8,180 nt of DNA from Planctomycetota bacterium (lineage in GTDB: Bacteria > Planctomycetota > GCA-002687715 > DRQF01): the NCBI GenBank assembly GCA_015485455.1, contig WFTN01000607.1:1-8180 (forward strand). The letters run 5' to 3'. A program made the translations under genes and the position numbers. How positions within the stretch are numbered: position 1 is the stretch's first letter; the number at the start of each line of letters is the position of its first letter. This document shows, piece by piece, positions 5,236 to 8,180 of this stretch. The notes under the pieces were generated by a model that did not search any database, was not told the DNA's origin, and worked only from the letters and a program-made list of their open reading frames with translations.

Positions 5236-7920
5236 TCAGCGTTTCTCGACCCTTATCTGCAATCTCTTCAACTCTCCCGCTCGCAAAATTATTTCCTGGG
5301 TTGACTCAACCACAGAACTCTTCCAGCACGAAAGCGACACGCGGTAGCGACCGGGGGCCAAAGGAAAGGACGTATGCTCCTGGCCTTCGACTGCCGATCG
5401 TTCTACCAGTTCGCCGTGGAACAATACATTTACATAGGCCGTCCCTGAAGGTACTCCGTCAGGATAATCGAAATCAAGAGTCAAGTGTGCCGGATTCTCG
5501 AAACGAATGGTCCCCAAGTCTTTGGTTTCTTTTGCCCCGAGATCAATGACGTCAAGAAATTTCTTGCCAAATCCTGTGGCATTAATTTGCAGCTTGTAGA
5601 TCCCTTTGGCCAAAGGTCCGATCCGAAAAGAACCGTCGGCTTCGATGCGGCTAAAGCCCTGCATTGACTCACTGGCCCGAACCCCCAGCTTCATCGAAAC
5701 TGCCGGCGGGCAATTCCTCTTTGAGTCCACGATCCTGCCAACGACAAAGGACATAGGCGTTTCCTTTTCTTCCATCTTTACGACCAGTTCGTTGGGCCCA
5801 GCCTCGACCATACGAGTTAAGGCAGGAAGGCCAGCCGAACAATAGGAGTGGGAAAAAGTAACCCTTAGTTTCCTACCCGGTGGACATTGGGTCAATTCGA
5901 AACGTCCGAGCCTGTCTGTCCTGGTCCTTCGGCGCCACCGTGGGCCATCATCACCACGTACCGTCCACGAAGGAAGCGAGCGCCCCTTGGCGTCAAGTAG
6001 GCGCCCAAAAATTCGAGCGCCTATGGAGAAGACCGGACTCCACTCATGGACTTCTCCCGCGCGTAATTCAAGAGTGCCAAACTCTTGGGAATCGTTGTTT
6101 TGACGGGCAAAGACATTGACCATCCCTATGGGCAATCCTTTGAGTTCATAGCGGCCATTCGCATCGCTCACCGCATTGCTTCGGCGTATGGCACCCACGT
6201 CAACATCAAAGAAATCAGTGCTTCCGATCACAACATTTGCCAACGGGTGACCCTCTCCATCCTTGAGTGCGCCTCTGAGAATAGGACTTGCCGACAATTT
6301 GATCATCATTTGCTCTCTGACACTCGGTGCTAAGGAAATCTTTCGAGCCTCCAGAGCGAAATTCAGGTCCTTAGCTGCGACGATGAGATCAATCGGGCCA
6401 GCACGAAGTGGCCCCGTATCAAACGTGCCATCATCACCAGTATAAACAACACGGGCAGGAGCCGGATAGCGATTCGTACCAGTGGCGTCGGTTTGATTCT
6501 TCCATTCTCGGCAACCTGCTTTTACCAATGCACCCACAATCGGTTGATCTTGTGGCCCCACAACCTGCCCTGAAATGGATCCCCAATCCGACTTTAACGC
6601 CAGAGTCAGGGGAATGAGAACTTCAGAATTCACGGAGGCCGGGGGCTTAAGCAAATCAGAAGCGGCGAAGTCTCGGTGCCTCGCTGCAATGAAGGATCGA
6701 GGGGACACCTGGCGCAAGAAAAAGCTTCCGTCAAGTCCGGAGGTGGCGATTGCTTTGGTGCTGGCAAAGGAATTGGACGCAGTGATCAAGATGTCCGCAC
6801 CTGCTACCCCTTGTCCCAGTTGGTCGACGACCTTGCCCTTCGCATCGATACCGATCGGTATCTCGACTCGTATCCTTCCTGACGTTCCTGCTTCAATCTT
6901 CTTCAGCACTTGAGTAGGGAATCGGGGTGTGCGGATCAGGAGAGCGGAATCGGAAGTCATAGCAAGATGAACCAAACCCTCGGCATCTGACGCGATGCGT
7001 TTGGATCTGTGGTCGATCCCGCGGGATTCTGAGGCCACAGAAACTTCAATGTCTGCGGCTGGGCTTCCATCGACGGCCCAAACAAACTCAAGAGTCAGAT
7101 CCCCTTCATCCTGAAGGGCCACATCGGGCAGCTCAGTGCCGATTTCCTTCTCTTGCGAACTCAGGAGGTTCTGCGGCTTTTCTTCTTCCATCCGTCTTGG
7201 TTCGCGGCTTTCACCAACCTCAATGGAGCGACTCGCCTCGTCCAAGATAGCCGCCTTCTCTTCGCCCAGAGCTCGCCATCCGAAGAAGCTCACCGCGCAA
7301 ACAAGAAGAATTACCAAGGTGCTTGTTAGAGTCTTTGCCTTCGCCATAACTAGGCCGATTCCCATTGTTGTTTTTGTCTTCGTAAACTCCGTCCCGATTC
7401 CGCAAGCAAGGGCCAAACTGCGCCGCCAATCAGAATGAGAATCCCCTAAGGACGAAGTGAGGGAATCCCTCAGCATCTCCAATCCCCGATCAATGCGATG
7501 TCTCACTTGAGCAGGGGTACTGCCCACTTGTTCCGCCACTTGGGGGACGGTTTTACCTTCGTAGTAGCGCTGCAGAATGAGCGTTTGATATGGCTCAGGA
7601 AGTCTCAACACTTCTGAAACCATGATGCTCAAGAGCTGACGATCGCCTGTTGTTCGGAAAGACTCACTGGGGATGCTCTCCATCGTGGTCGGCGACATTT
7701 GAGTTTCCCGCCGACCCAAGTCGTTCGCCTGCTTGGCCACGAGATTCTTGACAACAACACGAAGCCAACCTCTTAGAGCTTTCTTTCTTGTAGGCGGCCG
7801 CTGTGCCGCCGCTAGCCAGGCCTCCTGCGCCACATCTTCAGCCCGGTGGACGTCACCAGTAAGCCTTAAAGCCAAGCGACGCACAAAAGTGGCGTGTTTG
7901 AGAAGTTCATCTGTAATCAT
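5236..7920 (-). CDS. Membrane-anchored ECF sigma factor fused to about seven carboxypeptidase-regulatory-like modules, 894 aa
   Basis: I choose ATG 7920 because AGGA (7929-7926) lies 5 bases upstream and the protein then begins directly with sigma region 2; TTG 7986 and ATG 7935 are longer, less supported starts. Residues 9-72 are sigma-70 region 2 (HRAEDVAQEAWLAA, then GWLRVVVKNLVAKQ). Residues 101-154 are region 4 with the helix-turn-helix (LPEPYQTLILQRYYEGKTVP, then VAEQVGSTPAQVRHRIDRGL). A basic linker containing KTKT and MAKAK precedes one transmembrane helix at 198-214 (TSTLVILLVCAVSFFGW). An acidic linker runs to about 271. By the positive-inside rule, sigma is cytoplasmic and the C-terminus outside. 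Residues 272-892 read as seven beta-sandwich modules near 272-355, 356-440, 446-541, 545-630, 631-716, 724-806 and 809-892, several with G-x-V-x-D-x-x-G-x-P-(L/V)-x-x-A and D-x-x-G-x-F/Y elements. No anti-sigma gene is adjacent. ECF factors with C-terminal extensions are known in planctomycetes; what this one senses is unknown. Confidence 0.9.
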   Translation of the reverse strand: MITDELLKHATFVRRLALRLTGDVHRAEDVAQEAWLAAAQRPPTRKKALRGWLRVVVKNLVAKQANDLGRRETQMSPTTMESIPSESFRTTGDRQLLSIMVSEVLRLPEPYQTLILQRYYEGKTVPQVAEQVGSTPAQVRHRIDRGLEMLRDSLTSSLGDSHSDWRRSLALACGIGTEFTKTKTTMGIGLVMAKAKTLTSTLVILLVCAVSFFGWRALGEEKAAILDEASRSIEVGESREPRRMEEEKPQNLLSSQEKEIGTELPDVALQDEGDLTLEFVWAVDGSPAADIEVSVASESRGIDHRSKRIASDAEGLVHLAMTSDSALLIRTPRFPTQVLKKIEAGTSGRIRVEIPIGIDAKGKVVDQLGQGVAGADILITASNSFASTKAIATSGLDGSFFLRQVSPRSFIAARHRDFAASDLLKPPASVNSEVLIPLTLALKSDWGSISGQVVGPQDQPIVGALVKAGCREWKNQTDATGTNRYPAPARVVYTGDDGTFDTGPLRAGPIDLIVAAKDLNFALEARKISLAPSVREQMMIKLSASPILRGALKDGEGHPLANVVIGSTDFFDVDVGAIRRSNAVSDANGRYELKGLPIGMVNVFARQNNDSQEFGTLELRAGEVHEWSPVFSIGARIFGRLLDAKGRSLPSWTVRGDDGPRWRRRTRTDRLGRFELTQCPPGRKLRVTFSHSYCSAGLPALTRMVEAGPNELVVKMEEKETPMSFVVGRIVDSKRNCPPAVSMKLGVRASESMQGFSRIEADGSFRIGPLAKGIYKLQINATGFGKKFLDVIDLGAKETKDLGTIRFENPAHLTLDFDYPDGVPSGTAYVNVLFHGELVERSAVEGQEHTSFPLAPGRYRVSLSCWKSSVVESTQEIILRAGELKRLQIRVEKR

Positions 7921-8126
7921 GAGTTTCCTGTTCATGTCATCCCATAGATCGGTTCGATGTTCAAATTGAGGAGAAAATCTCGACAAACGACAAAATTGCC
8001 CAGCAATCCGTCAAAAGAAATGGATTCATGAGTTTGTTCTGCCCGTCAAAAAGGTCGTTGTGGGTAGCCAACTGCGAAAAGAGGTAGATCCAAGATCTAA
8101 CGTTACTTCGAGAGCTCCATGAGTTT
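7918..8126. repeat. Repeated 9-mers between the divergent starts
   Basis: CATGAGTTT occurs exactly at 7918-7926, 8027-8035 and 8118-8126. The first copy covers the sigma start codon (AAACTCATG on the minus strand) and the third covers the start of the divergent ORF. CCGTCAAAA occurs at 8008-8016 and 8043-8051, 35 bases apart, flanking the middle copy; on the minus strand it reads TTTTGACGG and contains a -35-like TTGACG. A small inverted repeat AGATC-CAA-GATCT lies at 8086-8098. A regulatory role is inferred only. Confidence 0.35.
7926..7929 (-). promoter_or_regulatory. Ribosome binding site that decides the sigma-factor start
   Basis: On the minus strand the sequence reads CAGGAAACTC then ATG. 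AGGA is 5 bases from ATG 7920, better than anything before TTG 7986 or ATG 7935. Confidence 0.6.
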
Positions 8127-8180
8127 CGACGATCAGAAGACTATCCATTCTGATGACGACACCCTTCCGTTTACTCGAAA
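8119..8180 (+). CDS. Start of a divergent ORF, partial at the right edge
   Basis: ATG 8119 opens a frame that stays open to the window end (20 codons), starting MSFDDQKTIHSDDD. The N-terminus is acidic and polar, with no signal peptide. Only a weak purine stretch (GAGAG, 8110-8114) precedes it. It is divergent from the sigma gene with 198 bases between the starts. Acidic N-termini like this occur in cytoplasmic signalling proteins such as planctomycete Ser/Thr kinases, but 20 residues cannot identify a family. Confidence 0.35.
   Translation, partial: MSFDDQKTIHSDDDTLPFTR

Noticed and set aside
7921..7986. Longer start of the sigma fusion at TTG 7986 or ATG 7935.
   Set aside because: Neither has a good ribosome binding site, whereas ATG 7920 has AGGA at 5 bases and starts next to sigma region 2.
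8028..8087. 19-residue leader-peptide-like ORF upstream of the divergent gene.
   Set aside because: Weak ribosome binding site, no attenuator hairpin or runs of regulatory codons.
1..8180. CRISPR array, toxin-antitoxin pair, phage genes or a defence island.
   Set aside because: No regularly spaced repeats and no gene with motifs of these systems were found on either strand.

Overview
The window looks like chromosomal DNA of a planctomycete (Planctomycetota), of intermediate GC content. Two genes point that way, by family knowledge rather than by a search: an ECF sigma factor fused through a transmembrane helix to a long chain of carboxypeptidase-regulatory-like beta-sandwich modules, and a secreted seven-repeat FG-GAP propeller protein. 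Long intergenic gaps and the lack of tight operons fit the same picture.

Layout from left to right. Positions 1-558 (minus) hold the N-terminal 186 codons of an integral membrane protein that runs off the left edge; I read it as an O-antigen ligase/polymerase-type protein. Positions 678-941 (plus) are a decayed 5' part of an IS5-type transposase, with a good ribosome binding site but two in-frame TGA codons. Positions 1316-2698 (plus) encode a secreted HExxH metallopeptidase-like protein. A mostly empty 535-base gap follows, then the exported FG-GAP propeller protein at 3234-4880 (plus). The convergent gap 4881-5235 contains a long near-perfect foldback and a second small terminator-like hairpin. 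Positions 5236-7920 (minus) encode the 894-residue sigma-factor fusion. Its upstream region (7921-8118) carries repeated 9-mers and faces a divergent ORF that starts at 8119 and leaves the window at the right edge.

The genes do not form one operon. The common theme is the cell envelope: a surface-polysaccharide enzyme, a secreted peptidase-like protein, a secreted propeller protein and a membrane-tethered transcription factor with a large predicted extracytoplasmic part. The sigma fusion is the most interesting item, because its layout implies one-protein signal transduction from outside the membrane to RNA polymerase. That mechanism is inferred, not shown.
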